Of a DNA stretch of 64,000 nt, positions 8,641-16,576 are shown one piece after another (positions within the stretch are counted from its first letter, which is position 1; each line of letters begins with the position of its first letter). The position numbers and the translations under genes were made by a program. Under the pieces are notes generated by a model that was given only the letters and a program-made list of their open reading frames with translations, was not told where the DNA came from and did not search any database. The stretch is from assembly GCF_026342435.1 (NCBI RefSeq), contig NZ_JAPEMT010000002.1:2790001-2854000 (forward strand). Direction: 5' to 3'. Source of the stretch: Streptomyces sp. NBC_00237 (lineage in GTDB: Bacteria > Actinomycetota > Actinomycetes > Streptomycetales > Streptomycetaceae).

Positions 8641-9161
8641 CACCCCTCCCCGTCCGGCACGAACCGCTCCACCGGCCCCTGCGACTCGGCGTGCACGGTG
8701 AGGTCGAGTCCGGGGAAGACGGTGGGGACGCGGGCGGTGATCTCCACGCCGACCGTGTTCTGTCCCGGCTGGAGCGTCGCCACCTCGGGCCCGATGAGCA
8801 ACTGCGGCCCCAGCTGGGCGACATAGCTCTCGGCGACCTCGCGGGCCGCGCCCTGCCACTCCCCCGGGTTGCGGTCGGCGGTGGCGCGCGCCTTGCGGGC
8901 ACCGGCCTGAACGGATGCCTGCGCGACGTGGTCCGCGAAGGAGTACAGACCGAACTGCACCGTCGCGAAGATCATGAAGAAGAGCACCGGGGTGAGCAGC
9001 ACGAACTCGATCGCGGTCATGCCCTCGTCCCCGGAACCACCGGAACCCGCCCGCACGGCCGTGCCGGACGCGGCGCGCCGCCCCGGCGCCCCGCGCCGGC
9101 GTGCGTACGCCTCTGCCCACTCGTTCACGCCGTTCACACCGTTCAGGCCGTTCACCCGCAT
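8640..9161 (-). CDS. TadE-like pseudopilin 1
   Basis: A 173-residue TadE-family minor pilin. The leader contains an Asn/Gly/Val repeat (VNGLNGVNGVNEW), then DEG-MTAIEFVLLTPVLFFMIF: cleavage after Gly, Glu at +5, and a membrane helix. The ectodomain (FADHVAQASVQAGARKARA, then a beta-rich tail) lacks cysteines. ATG 9161 lies 26 bp after the pilin stop, and the stop overlaps the next TadE gene. The two adjacent TadE-like genes differ strongly after the helix, so they are probably distinct subunits rather than a recent duplication. Confidence 0.85.
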   Translation of the reverse strand: MRVNGLNGVNGVNEWAEAYARRRGAPGRRAASGTAVRAGSGGSGDEGMTAIEFVLLTPVLFFMIFATVQFGLYSFADHVAQASVQAGARKARATADRNPGEWQGAAREVAESYVAQLGPQLLIGPEVATLQPGQNTVGVEITARVPTVFPGLDLTVHAESQGPVERFVPDGEG

Positions 9162-9187
9162 CGCGCCCCCGCCTCCCGAGCCGTCGC

Positions 9188-9454
9188 TCAGCAGGTGCTT
9201 CCGGCGTTGGCGCCCGCGATGCAGTCGCCGACCTTCTCCGCGCCGTTCGTCAGTGCGGCGTTGATGATCGCGGCGACGACGCCGACGATCGCCACGACCA
9301 CCGCCGAGATGATCACCCACTCGACGGCCGAGGCCCCCCGGTCGGTCTCCTCGGAGCGGGCCCGCTCCACGCGGGACGCCAGGAAGGTCACCAGAAGGGC
9401 GACGGCGGGCTGGTTCGCCACCTGCGTGGTGAGGAACTTCTTGATCGGAGACAT
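9188..9454 (-). CDS. Flp-like major pilin candidate
   Basis: An 88-residue protein. About 40 residues of leader end in ETDRG, followed by ASAVEWVIISAVVVAIVGVV, i.e. cleavage after Gly, Glu at +5 and a long hydrophobic helix. A short tail has two cysteines (GDCIAGANAGSTC). The mature chain would be under 50 residues, in the range of Flp pilins, so this is the best candidate for the main pilus subunit. ATG 9454 is chosen because a purine-rich AAAGGA site lies about 10 nt upstream; the in-frame TTG at 9463 has no better site. It is between tadC and the TadE genes. Confidence 0.85.
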   Translation of the reverse strand: MSPIKKFLTTQVANQPAVALLVTFLASRVERARSEETDRGASAVEWVIISAVVVAIVGVVAAIINAALTNGAEKVGDCIAGANAGSTC

Positions 9455-9508
9455 GAGGGTCAATTCCTTTCGGAGGATGGTGAGTTACGGGTTCAACGGG
9501 CGAGGGCG

Positions 9509-10456
9509 TCACACCTGGAACACCCGCATCGCCGCCGGATAGATGAGGAACACCAGGAACCCCGCACACAGCAGCAGCTGCGCGACGAGCATCGACTGCG
9601 ACTTCTCGCCCGCGCTGCCCTCGATCTCGGCCAGCTCGCGGTGGCGCATCGTCTCGGCGCGGGACGCCAGGGACTCCCGCACCTTCGCGCCGTCGTCCGC
9701 GACCAGCGCGAGCGAGGCGGAGAGGTCCTTCAGTTCCTCGATGCCCAGCTCCTCGCCGAGCCGTCCGAGCGCCGCCCACTGGCTGATGCCGCTGATCCGG
9801 GCGTCGGCGAGGGTGCCCTTGATGCGGCGCAGCGCCCACCCGTCGCTCACGTCGGCGGCGGCCATCAGCGCCTCCGGCAGCCCCCGCCCGCCCGCCAGGT
9901 TCATGGCGACGAGGTCGAGGTACGCGCCGATGACGCGCCGCAGGTCGCGCCGCTTGGCAGCGGCGTCGCGCCGTACCTCCAGGTCGGGCAGGCAGAAGAA
10001 GCCCGCACCGCAGGCCAGCGCCAGCCACAGCGGGACGGCCGGGCTGCTGCCGAGACCGAGCGTCCACCCGACGACGAAGAGCAGCGGCCCGAAGAAGAGC
10101 CCCGCGACACCGAGCAGCAGCTTGGTGGCGAGGAAGGACTCCCACCCCCGCTCCAGGACGTTCAAGTCGGCCCGCAGGGAACGGAGTTCCCATCCCTGCC
10201 GCCGGTAGAGGTCCCCGACCCGCTTGCCCGCGCGCGCCCGCAGGGCGGCACTCCTGCCGGGCTTCCTGCCGTCGCCGGAGGCGGAGCGGTCGTACTGGCT
10301 CTCGTACGGGAAGGAGCCGTGCACGCCCCGCGCCCGCAGCGCGTCGATCTGCGCGACCCGGGAGACGGAGCCCTGCCGGGACGGCAGCAGCGCGCGGACC
10401 AGGACGTACAGGCCGAGCCCGAGGACGGCACCGAGGATCACCGTGGTCGTCGTCAT
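9509..10456 (-). CDS. tadC: Pilus assembly inner-membrane protein TadC
   Basis: A 315-residue type II secretion F-domain protein. N-terminal helix ILGAVLGLGLYVLVRAL, then a basic cytoplasmic region, two central helices (about 122-165), the conserved F-domain with DLVAMNLAGGRGLPEAL and GEELGIEELKDL, and a final helix (LVAQLLLCAGFLVFLIYPAAM). The pair TadB/TadC forms the inner-membrane platform on which the TadA ATPase acts. Its ATG overlaps the tadB stop by 4 nt. Confidence 0.9.
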   Translation of the reverse strand: MTTTTVILGAVLGLGLYVLVRALLPSRQGSVSRVAQIDALRARGVHGSFPYESQYDRSASGDGRKPGRSAALRARAGKRVGDLYRRQGWELRSLRADLNVLERGWESFLATKLLLGVAGLFFGPLLFVVGWTLGLGSSPAVPLWLALACGAGFFCLPDLEVRRDAAAKRRDLRRVIGAYLDLVAMNLAGGRGLPEALMAAADVSDGWALRRIKGTLADARISGISQWAALGRLGEELGIEELKDLSASLALVADDGAKVRESLASRAETMRHRELAEIEGSAGEKSQSMLVAQLLLCAGFLVFLIYPAAMRVFQV

Positions 10457-11406
10457 CGGACAGCCGCCTTCTCTTCGGTGCGGGGCGTGAACGCGGGTGT
10501 GGTGTGGGCCGGTTGCTCGGCGCGGACCAGGAAGCGGTCCGGCGTCTCGATCCGCGACAGCTTGCGCAGCCACCAGAACCCGAGCGCGAACAGCCCGCAC
10601 ACGCACGCCAGGACGAGCTGCCCGGCGGGCGTGCCGTACGGAGCCACGAACTCCCGGTTGAAGACCGCGAGCCCGAGCACGAACGCCACGGACACCCCCA
10701 CCACGATCTGCACGCTGCGCCGGGTGCTCGCCCGCTGGGCCATGACGCGCTGGCGCATGTCGACTTCTTCGCGGGCGGACTTGGCGAGCGCGCCCAGCAC
10801 TTCCCGCAAACCGGGGCCGCGCAGCCGGGAGTTGAGGATGAGGGCGGCGACGATGATGTCGGCGGACGCGTCGTCGATCTCGTCGGCGAGGAGCTGGAGT
10901 GCTTCGGGCAGTGGCGTACGGGAGCGGAGCCGGTCGACCAGGGCTTCGAGGTGGGGCCGAAGCGCGGGGGCGGCGGCCCGCGCGGACGCCGGGATCGCCT
11001 GCTCCAGGCCCACCGCGCCCGCGATGGTGTCGCGCAGGGACTCCGTCCAGGCGGCCAGCGCCTCGACGCGCCGCATCTGGGCGCGCTCCTCGGCGGCCCC
11101 GCCGAACAGCCGCTCCCAGAAGAACACCAGCACTCCGGCCGCGACCGCGAGGACCACCCACCGCGAGAAGAGCAGCACGAGCATGCCGATCCCGATGGCG
11201 AGGGACCCGCGCCGCCCGGCGAAGGCGGCCAGCTCCGCCATCCGCTTCCCGGCCTTCGCCTTCTCGGCGGGGGGCTTCGCGGGCAGCCCGCGCACGGCGA
11301 CGATCAGGAGGGCGAGGCCGCCGCCGACGGCGACGCCGCACAGCAGGACGCACAAGGTGGACAGACTGAACAGCCCACCCAGGGAACCGAGTTGCGAGAG
11401 TCCCAT
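10453..11406 (-). CDS. tadB: Pilus assembly inner-membrane protein TadB
   Basis: A 317-residue T2SSF-domain membrane protein. Hydrophobic helices lie at about 10-42 and 68-92. The F-domain carries AWTESLRDTIAGAVGLEQAI, DEIDDASADIIVAALIL and LREVLGALAKSAREEVDMRQRV, and two C-terminal helices end the fold. ATG 11406 follows the tadA stop by 9 bp and the stop overlaps tadC. Role as for TadC: platform protein of the Flp pilus. Confidence 0.9.
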   Translation of the reverse strand: MGLSQLGSLGGLFSLSTLCVLLCGVAVGGGLALLIVAVRGLPAKPPAEKAKAGKRMAELAAFAGRRGSLAIGIGMLVLLFSRWVVLAVAAGVLVFFWERLFGGAAEERAQMRRVEALAAWTESLRDTIAGAVGLEQAIPASARAAAPALRPHLEALVDRLRSRTPLPEALQLLADEIDDASADIIVAALILNSRLRGPGLREVLGALAKSAREEVDMRQRVMAQRASTRRSVQIVVGVSVAFVLGLAVFNREFVAPYGTPAGQLVLACVCGLFALGFWWLRKLSRIETPDRFLVRAEQPAHTTPAFTPRTEEKAAVR

Positions 11407-11415
11407 GATCTTGCC

Positions 11416-12723
11416 TCAGCCCCAGTTCCCGGACGGCCGGTAGCCGTACGCACTCAGTTCGTCGAGGCAGGCGAGCGGCGCGTGCGGGAGGACCCGCCCG
11501 TCGGCCGTCTCGGCGAAGACCTCGCTGGACAGGACGCGTCCGTCGACGCCGTTGACCTCGCGGACGGAGGTGACGACGCGGCGTAGCCGTCCGCCGCGCT
11601 GGTAGTCGTTGCGGCGCTCGACGAAGACGACGAAGTTGATGGCCCCGGCGATGAGCATCTGGCTGGCCTCGATGGGGAGGCGCTCGTTGGCCTGGAGGGC
11701 GTAGGTGGAGATGCGGTTGAAGACTTCGCTGGAGCTGTTGGCGTGGATGGTGGACAGCGACCCGTCGTTGCCCTGCGACATGGCGTTGAGCATGGTGACG
11801 ATCTCGTCGCCGAGGACTTCGCCGACGATGACGCGGGACGGGTTCATCCGCAGTGACCTGCGGACCAGCTCGGACATGGCGATGGAGCCGTGCCCCTCGG
11901 AGTTGGGCAGCCGCTCCTCGAAGGCGACGACGTTGGGGTGGATCTCGGGAAACTGATCGAGTCCCAGCTCCAGCGCCCGCTCGACCGTGATCAGCCGCTC
12001 CTGCGGCGGGATCTCGTTCGCGAGCGCCCGCAGCAGGGTCGTCTTCCCGGCGTTCGTCGCGCCCGCGATCATGATGTTCTTGCGGGCGCGGACGGCGCAG
12101 GCCAGGAAGTGGCCGAGTTCCGGGGTGAGGGTGTGGTTGCCGACCATGTCCGACATGAAGACCTTGCCCATCCGGGCGCGCCGGATGGAGAGGGCGGGGC
12201 GGCGGGTGACGTCCATGACGGCGGAGAGCCGGGAGCCGTCGGGCAGCCGCAGGTCGAGCTGGGGGTTGGCGGAGTCGAAGGGCCTGGACGAGAGACCGCT
12301 GTACGCGCCGAGGACCTGGATCAGCTCCACGAGTTCCTCGTCGGTCTCGGCGACGGGCTCCCCGGCCTCCTCCCGTCCGTCCGCGTATCCGATGAAGACC
12401 TGGTCACAGCCGTTGATGTCGATGTTCTCGACCTCGGGGTCGTCGAGCAGCGGCTGAAGCCGTCCGACACCGAAGAGCGCGGCGTGCACGGCGGCCGCGT
12501 ACCCCTCCTCGGTCTCCGCGTCGAGGGGGGTGCGCCCGGCGTTAACCTCGGCGCGGGCGTACGCCTCCAGTATTTGCGCGATGACGGCGCGGGCGTACTG
12601 GCGCTCGTCCTCGCCCGTCATGGCGGCGATGCCGGACGCCTGGTCGATGCGGCGCTGTTCGGCGATGCGGTCGCCCGCCTCCTGCCGGAAGCGTTTGACG
12701 AGCTGGTGGTCGACGGTGCTCAT
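11416..12723 (-). CDS. tadA: Pilus assembly ATPase TadA/CpaF
   Basis: A 435-residue secretion ATPase of the TadA/CpaF/VirB11 group that powers Flp pilus assembly. An N-terminal helical domain (1-130) precedes the ATPase core. Walker A is GATNAGKTT at 221-229; the Asp box ERLITVERALELGLDQ, the conserved SELVRRSLRMNPSRVIVGEVLGDE stretch (Walker B region) and the TIHANS His box follow. All catalytic motifs are intact. Its ATG overlaps the stop of the CpaE-like gene. Family length is typical. Confidence 0.95.
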   Translation of the reverse strand: MSTVDHQLVKRFRQEAGDRIAEQRRIDQASGIAAMTGEDERQYARAVIAQILEAYARAEVNAGRTPLDAETEEGYAAAVHAALFGVGRLQPLLDDPEVENIDINGCDQVFIGYADGREEAGEPVAETDEELVELIQVLGAYSGLSSRPFDSANPQLDLRLPDGSRLSAVMDVTRRPALSIRRARMGKVFMSDMVGNHTLTPELGHFLACAVRARKNIMIAGATNAGKTTLLRALANEIPPQERLITVERALELGLDQFPEIHPNVVAFEERLPNSEGHGSIAMSELVRRSLRMNPSRVIVGEVLGDEIVTMLNAMSQGNDGSLSTIHANSSSEVFNRISTYALQANERLPIEASQMLIAGAINFVVFVERRNDYQRGGRLRRVVTSVREVNGVDGRVLSSEVFAETADGRVLPHAPLACLDELSAYGYRPSGNWG

Positions 12724-13553
12724 CGGCTTGCCCCCGAGGCTGCCGGTGCGGCCGACCAGCCCGCGCCGAACTGCTGGTGGAGGTCGACGGCGACCTTGCG
12801 GGCCGACCGTACGAGGAGCGACTTGTCGAGCCTTCCCCGCTTACGGCCTGCCAACTGGGCTGCGCCGGAAGGGTCGTGGGCGACGACCCCGAGGACACGC
12901 GCCCCGGTCCTGGCGGCGAGGAGCATCTCGTTCACCTGATGGGCGAGCTTGCCGGACTCGGCGGGGTCGGCCACCAGGAGCACGCCGACGGTGGTGTGCG
13001 CGAGGACGCCCGCACCGCGCCCGGACCCGCTGAGGCGCTGGGCGAGGGCGGCGGCCCTGTCGCGTACCCGGGCGAGGTGCTCGGGTTCGGTACGGGTGAG
13101 GAGGAGGGCGAGGTCGGCGTGCGGAAGGAGGTCGAGGGTGGGCGAGCCCGCGCCGATCCGGCCGCAGTCGGCGATGACGTCGGCGGCACCGTACGGGGAG
13201 TCGGCGAGGGCGGCGAAGGCGGAGCCCAGCATGGCCCACTGCCCGGCGAGCCCGGCGGCCTGCTCGGAGCTGCCGAGCCCGGCGAGCACGTCGAGCCCGC
13301 CGCTCAACTGCTGGGCGTGGTCCCACAGTTGCTCGGCCGCCAGCCCCCTTCGGGCGGTGGCGGCGATGGACAGCAGTCCGGTGTTGGGGTCGAGGGGCCC
13401 GCCGTGGGCGGCGCTGGAACGGTAGACGAGGTCGCCGCCGGAGGGGTCGGCCTCGGCAAGCAGGACGCGACGGGGCCAGACGGCGGCGAGGGCGGTGGCG
13501 GTGGTGGTGACGCCGGGGGATCCCTTGTCGGCGAGGAGGGTGATGAGGGCCAT
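12720..13553 (-). CDS. CpaE/TadZ-like MinD-family protein
   Basis: A 277-residue protein with the MinD/ParA fold, in the place of TadZ/CpaE, which positions Tad pili at the pole in other bacteria. The N-terminal loop is DKGSPGVTTTATALA: the usual KGG-x-GKTT is altered, with the P-loop Lys replaced by Val, so ATP binding may be weak or different. LLAEADPSGGD corresponds to the Walker A-prime/switch region. ATG 13553 gives the fold its first strand (ALITLLADKG) exactly. It is separated from the CpaB-like gene by about 280 bp of repeat-rich DNA, so it may have its own promoter. Confidence 0.8.
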   Translation of the reverse strand: MALITLLADKGSPGVTTTATALAAVWPRRVLLAEADPSGGDLVYRSSAAHGGPLDPNTGLLSIAATARRGLAAEQLWDHAQQLSGGLDVLAGLGSSEQAAGLAGQWAMLGSAFAALADSPYGAADVIADCGRIGAGSPTLDLLPHADLALLLTRTEPEHLARVRDRAAALAQRLSGSGRGAGVLAHTTVGVLLVADPAESGKLAHQVNEMLLAARTGARVLGVVAHDPSGAAQLAGRKRGRLDKSLLVRSARKVAVDLHQQFGAGWSAAPAASGASR

Positions 13554-13834
13554 GGCTGGGCCTGCGATCCGTTTCGTGTGGGGGGACTTCAGCCCGTCCG
13601 GCGCTTGAGGACGTGCGGGCGCGGGCCGGGCGTTCTCAGCCCCGCCGGCGTTTGAGGTGTGGGGGTCCGGGGGCAGCGCCCCTGGCAGTAACCCCAGCCA
13701 CCCCAAGCGCCGCGGGGTTGAGGTGAAGGGGCGGGGTTGGGGTGCCCGCCGCAGGCGCGCCCGGGTGTGGGCCGCTGGCGCACCCGGGCGCGGGCCGCAG
13801 GCGAACCCGAGTGCGGGCTGCCGGGCCCGAGAGG
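13554..13834. other. Repeat-rich intergenic stretch inside the Tad locus
   Basis: No credible gene. It holds two copies of a dispersed element (13591-13613 and 13637-13656, the pattern AGCCCGTCCGGCGYTTGAGG) and a second element starting with AGGTGAAGGGGCGGGGTTGG at 13721. Both recur at 63000 and 63091, and partly, inverted, at 51.47-51.57 kb. Such elements are common between Streptomyces genes. Confidence 0.7.
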
Positions 13835-14644
13835 TCAGCCCGAGCCGCCGCTCGATCCGCCGCTCGACCCGCCCCCGGACGACGCCGAAGCGGGCACGAC
13901 CACCAACGCGACTTCACCCGAAGCCGCCGCATCCGCGACCTCATCCGCATCCGCCCGGTCGACGACGACCGAAACCGGCAGCGCACCGCTCCCGATCGTC
14001 CCCTCCTTGGGCCGCGCCACGTCCTGCACCTTCGCCTCACGCACGAGCTGAGCATCACGGGCCGCAGCCCCAGAACCGGAACCAGCACCGGCACCGGCAC
14101 CAGCCCCGGCAGCCGAGCCGGCCCCCGCCCCCGCCCCACCGGCGGACCCCCGCTTCGCCCCGACCCGATACACGGCCACCGTCGCCCCCGGCTCGATGTT
14201 CGCCGGATACTGCCCCGCCTTCAGCGAAAGCCCGACCGCCGCCTTCCCCGCCGGAAGCCCGCTACGGGTGGTGAGCATCCCTCCGATGAGCAACGTCCCG
14301 GGCACCAGATCCGCCACCGCACGGTGCTTCGCCAGCAACCCCACCTGGCTGTACTTCACGTACTTGATCGCCTCGTCCTCCGCGACCAGCACGCTCTGCA
14401 CGTCGTCCCGCCCGATCACCTTCCCCGCCGAAACGGGGTTCTTGACCTGGACGACCTCGATCCGCTCACCGGCCCGCAGCACGAGCACGGTGGTCCCGAG
14501 CGCCCCCACGAGCACCAGCAGTACAGCGAGCGCCGCCAGCGCTGGTTTGCGTTCGCGAGGAGTCGAGGGCAGCCGCTCACCCACCGGCGCGGTGGGCAGC
14601 GGAACCCGACTGTTCGCCGATTCCGCACGCTCCTGGATCTTCAC
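13835..14644 (-). CDS. CpaB-like SAF-domain membrane protein
   Basis: A 269-residue protein with one membrane helix (about 34-56) and a SAF domain (VQVKNPVSAGKVIGRDDVQ, about 66-130), as in RcpC/CpaB, the Tad protein thought to act at the envelope. A long Gly/Ala/Ser-rich linker (about 180-212) and a Ser/Gly-rich tail flank a second beta segment. The GTG at 14644 is preceded by GGGGAG at a 5-nt spacing. It is the first gene of the minus-strand Tad cluster, so the operon promoter should lie in 14645-15127. Confidence 0.8.
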   Translation of the reverse strand: MKIQERAESANSRVPLPTAPVGERLPSTPRERKPALAALAVLLVLVGALGTTVLVLRAGERIEVVQVKNPVSAGKVIGRDDVQSVLVAEDEAIKYVKYSQVGLLAKHRAVADLVPGTLLIGGMLTTRSGLPAGKAAVGLSLKAGQYPANIEPGATVAVYRVGAKRGSAGGAGAGAGSAAGAGAGAGAGSGSGAAARDAQLVREAKVQDVARPKEGTIGSGALPVSVVVDRADADEVADAAASGEVALVVVPASASSGGGSSGGSSGGSG

Positions 14645-15127
14645 ACCACTCCCCGTGCATATCGCCCCGAACAAGGGCATTTGCCGCGACTTCATCAAGC
14701 GGCCGATCGTCAAGGCATCGCACGCTATCAGCAGCGCATAAGCGCCTCAACGCAAAGAATCGATCATGAACTGCCGCTATCAATTCGACATTTGAGCCAA
14801 CTTCGCCCGAAATCTTCACCCTCAACAGGGAGCCCGCTGCACCTCACCCCTCCCACCCCTGCCACCTCCACCGAACTCCGCACCACACCTACGCCGTTGC
14901 CGCCCGCACGAGAGCCACCCGACCTCCACCACCCCTCCCCGAGCCCCCGCACACCCACAACGCAAACCCCTTCCCTTGCACACGCAATCTTCACTCGATC
15001 CCCTCGCGGGACGCGAGAAGGCCCTCACCGATCCCGCACCGACCGCCTCCTCGCGCAACCGCCACAAGCCCCTCCACCCAGCCCCACCCCGTACGCTGCC
15101 CGGAATCACACCTCCCCCGGAGCACCC
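14645..15127. other. Divergent intergenic region between Tad operon and membrane-protein gene
   Basis: About 480 bp with lower GC near 14690-14830 (for example ATCGATCATGAACTGC), which fits a promoter region for the Tad operon. I could not pick convincing -35/-10 pairs. Open frames crossing it are Pro/Ser/Thr-rich and lack ribosome binding sites. Confidence 0.5.
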
Positions 15128-16033
15128 ATGACCTCCCACCGGGCCACGGCGCCCGCCACCCCCGCCGCCCTCCCCATAACCGGCGACGTCATCCGCGACT
15201 CCCCCGCCCTCCACGCCGACGTCCAGCTGCTCTCCGCCCAGTACGGCGTGGACTTCACGGACGACGCGTCGATACGCCCCCTCCTCGCCCGCCACAAGGA
15301 AGCGGTCCACCGCCTCCGCCACAGCCCCAAGGCGTGGGTGGGCGGCATTTCCCTCCTGCTGGCGGTCTGCCTCCCCTTCGCCACCCTCACGGCCCTGGGC
15401 CCACCCGACCTGGCAGAGGCCCCCCGCTCCCTGGCCGTGCACATCGCCCCGGGCCTCGCCCTCTTCGCCTTCGGCCTCACGCTCCTCATCCAGTCCCACC
15501 GCAGGGCGGTCCGCCGCATGAACCACCCGGAACTGGTCGGCTACCGCATGGTGTTGGCGACTGCAACGGCCCACCGGGTCCCCGTCCCCGCAGCCCCGGC
15601 CTGGCTGGTGGGCCGCGACTCCACCACCGACAAGGAGACCCACCCCCTCCCCGAACTCCCCCTGAAGCCCCACCCGACCCCTACCGAAGCCCCCCTCGCC
15701 CCTCCCGTACCGCAGAAGCCATACGACGTGATCCAGTACGAGTCCCTCGGCGGCGAGGGCGGCTGGCACGACGAAGCGGGCTTCGGCCTCGTCCTGGCGG
15801 GCGGCATCGCCGCCGTCTGGGCCACCTCCGAGGGCGAACCGGCCGGGTACGCCCTGGCCGCAGCCCTCGCACTCCTCGGCATCCGGACCTGGCTCGCAGG
15901 CCGCCGCCAGGGCAACCGCCACCGGGCCCTGCGCGATGCGGCGCAGCGGTACGTGGCGGAGGTGACGGCGGCGCAGCGTGCGGGGGCCCAGGTCCCGGAG
16001 CTCTCCGAGAAGCTCCGGAAGCTCATCGTCTGA
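15128..16033 (+). CDS. Hypothetical two-region membrane protein
   Basis: A 301-residue protein of no family I recognise. A soluble N-terminus (1-65) contains SAQYGVDFTDD, then a pair of hydrophobic helices (about 72-125), a Pro-rich cytoplasmic or external loop (to about 205), and a second hydrophobic pair (about 218-258) ending in a basic helix with a coiled-coil look. ATG 15128 has CCGGAG 6-7 nt upstream. It is transcribed toward the T7SS cluster and away from the Tad operon; it could belong to either neighbourhood or neither. Confidence 0.75.
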   Translation: MTSHRATAPATPAALPITGDVIRDSPALHADVQLLSAQYGVDFTDDASIRPLLARHKEAVHRLRHSPKAWVGGISLLLAVCLPFATLTALGPPDLAEAPRSLAVHIAPGLALFAFGLTLLIQSHRRAVRRMNHPELVGYRMVLATATAHRVPVPAAPAWLVGRDSTTDKETHPLPELPLKPHPTPTEAPLAPPVPQKPYDVIQYESLGGEGGWHDEAGFGLVLAGGIAAVWATSEGEPAGYALAAALALLGIRTWLAGRRQGNRHRALRDAAQRYVAEVTAAQRAGAQVPELSEKLRKLIV

Positions 16034-16088
16034 GGCCGTGAAACGCGCGAGACCCCTCACACGGTCGTCGCTCCGTCATCACGTCCGC

Positions 16089-16144
16089 ACGACAATTACA
16101 CATTCGCTCCAGCTAACTCGCACACTCTCGCGCTTAACGTCAGT
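16089..16144 (+). promoter_or_regulatory. Promoter-like block shared with 20691-20746
   Basis: Aligns without gaps over 56 bp with the block upstream of the second T7SS unit, about 40 positions identical. Shared islands include AATxACAC, TTCxCTCC, CGCACAC and TAACGTC. TAACGT (16135-16140) could be a -10 (TANNNT), placing the transcript start near 16147. No standard -35 is seen, so an activator or alternative sigma factor is possible. Confidence 0.6.
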
Positions 16145-16147
16145 CGC

Positions 16148-16227
16148 GGACGTACTCCCCGCCGTACGTACTCGTCGCCGTACGTACTCCTCGCCTGACG
16201 TACTCCTCGCCTGACGTACTCCTCGCC
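16148..16227 (+). repeat. Five 16-bp tandem repeats in the leader of the T7SS cargo operon
   Basis: Units start at 16148, 16164, 16180, 16196 and 16212; consensus GTACGTACTCCTCGCC. They end just before the AAGGAG ribosome binding site at 16232-16237, so the untranslated leader would be made almost wholly of repeats. The GTAC palindromes could fold or bind protein. Confidence 0.8.
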
Positions 16228-16246
16228 GTACAAGGAGCAATCGAAC

Positions 16247-16576
16247 GTGTCGGACCTGCAAGCCGATCTCGAACGGATCAAGAAGTTCTCGAAGGACCTG
16301 GGCGCGATCCACACCGAGTTCACCCAGGAGTCGAACCCCGCCGACGGCTACGGGACACAGGAGCTCGGCTCCAGGACGGTCGTCGACGCGTTCGGGGACT
16401 TCAGCAGCAACTGGAAGATCCACCGGGAGCGGCTCACCGACGAGCTGAAGATCCTGCGCGACCTCTCGGCTGCCGCTGCCGAGAACTTCGAGGCCATCGA
16501 CAAGGCACTGGCCGACGCCCTCCGCGGCGAGGACAAGAAGAACAGCAAGCCCCGCACCCCGCAAGGACCCCGCTAG
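16247..16576 (+). CDS. Small helical ESX/WXG100-like protein, first gene of T7SS operon
   Basis: A 109-residue, mostly helical protein, the size of an ESX-family partner. Two long amphipathic helices (MSDLQADLERIKKFSKDLG and RERLTDELKILRDLSAAAAE) flank a loop with GYGTQELG; a canonical W-x-G is not present, the nearest Trp being in FSSNWKIH. The GTG start has AAGGAG 9 nt upstream. Its TAG overlaps the GTG of the following large cargo gene (TAGTG), so the two are coupled, as expected for a chaperone-like ESX partner of a T7SS substrate. Assignment is by size, helices and context. Confidence 0.65.
   Translation: MSDLQADLERIKKFSKDLGAIHTEFTQESNPADGYGTQELGSRTVVDAFGDFSSNWKIHRERLTDELKILRDLSAAAAENFEAIDKALADALRGEDKKNSKPRTPQGPR

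Noticed and set aside
9455-9463. An earlier TTG start for the Flp-like pilin.
   Set aside because: ATG 9454 has the better distance to AAAGGA; TTG starts are rare.
13742-15127. An upstream extension of the membrane-protein gene at 15128.
   Set aside because: The extension is Pro/Arg/Ser-rich, antisense to the CpaB-like gene, and lacks a ribosome binding site; ATG 15128 has a good one.
16148-16227. CRISPR array.
   Set aside because: The repeats are directly adjacent with no spacers and no cas genes occur in the window.
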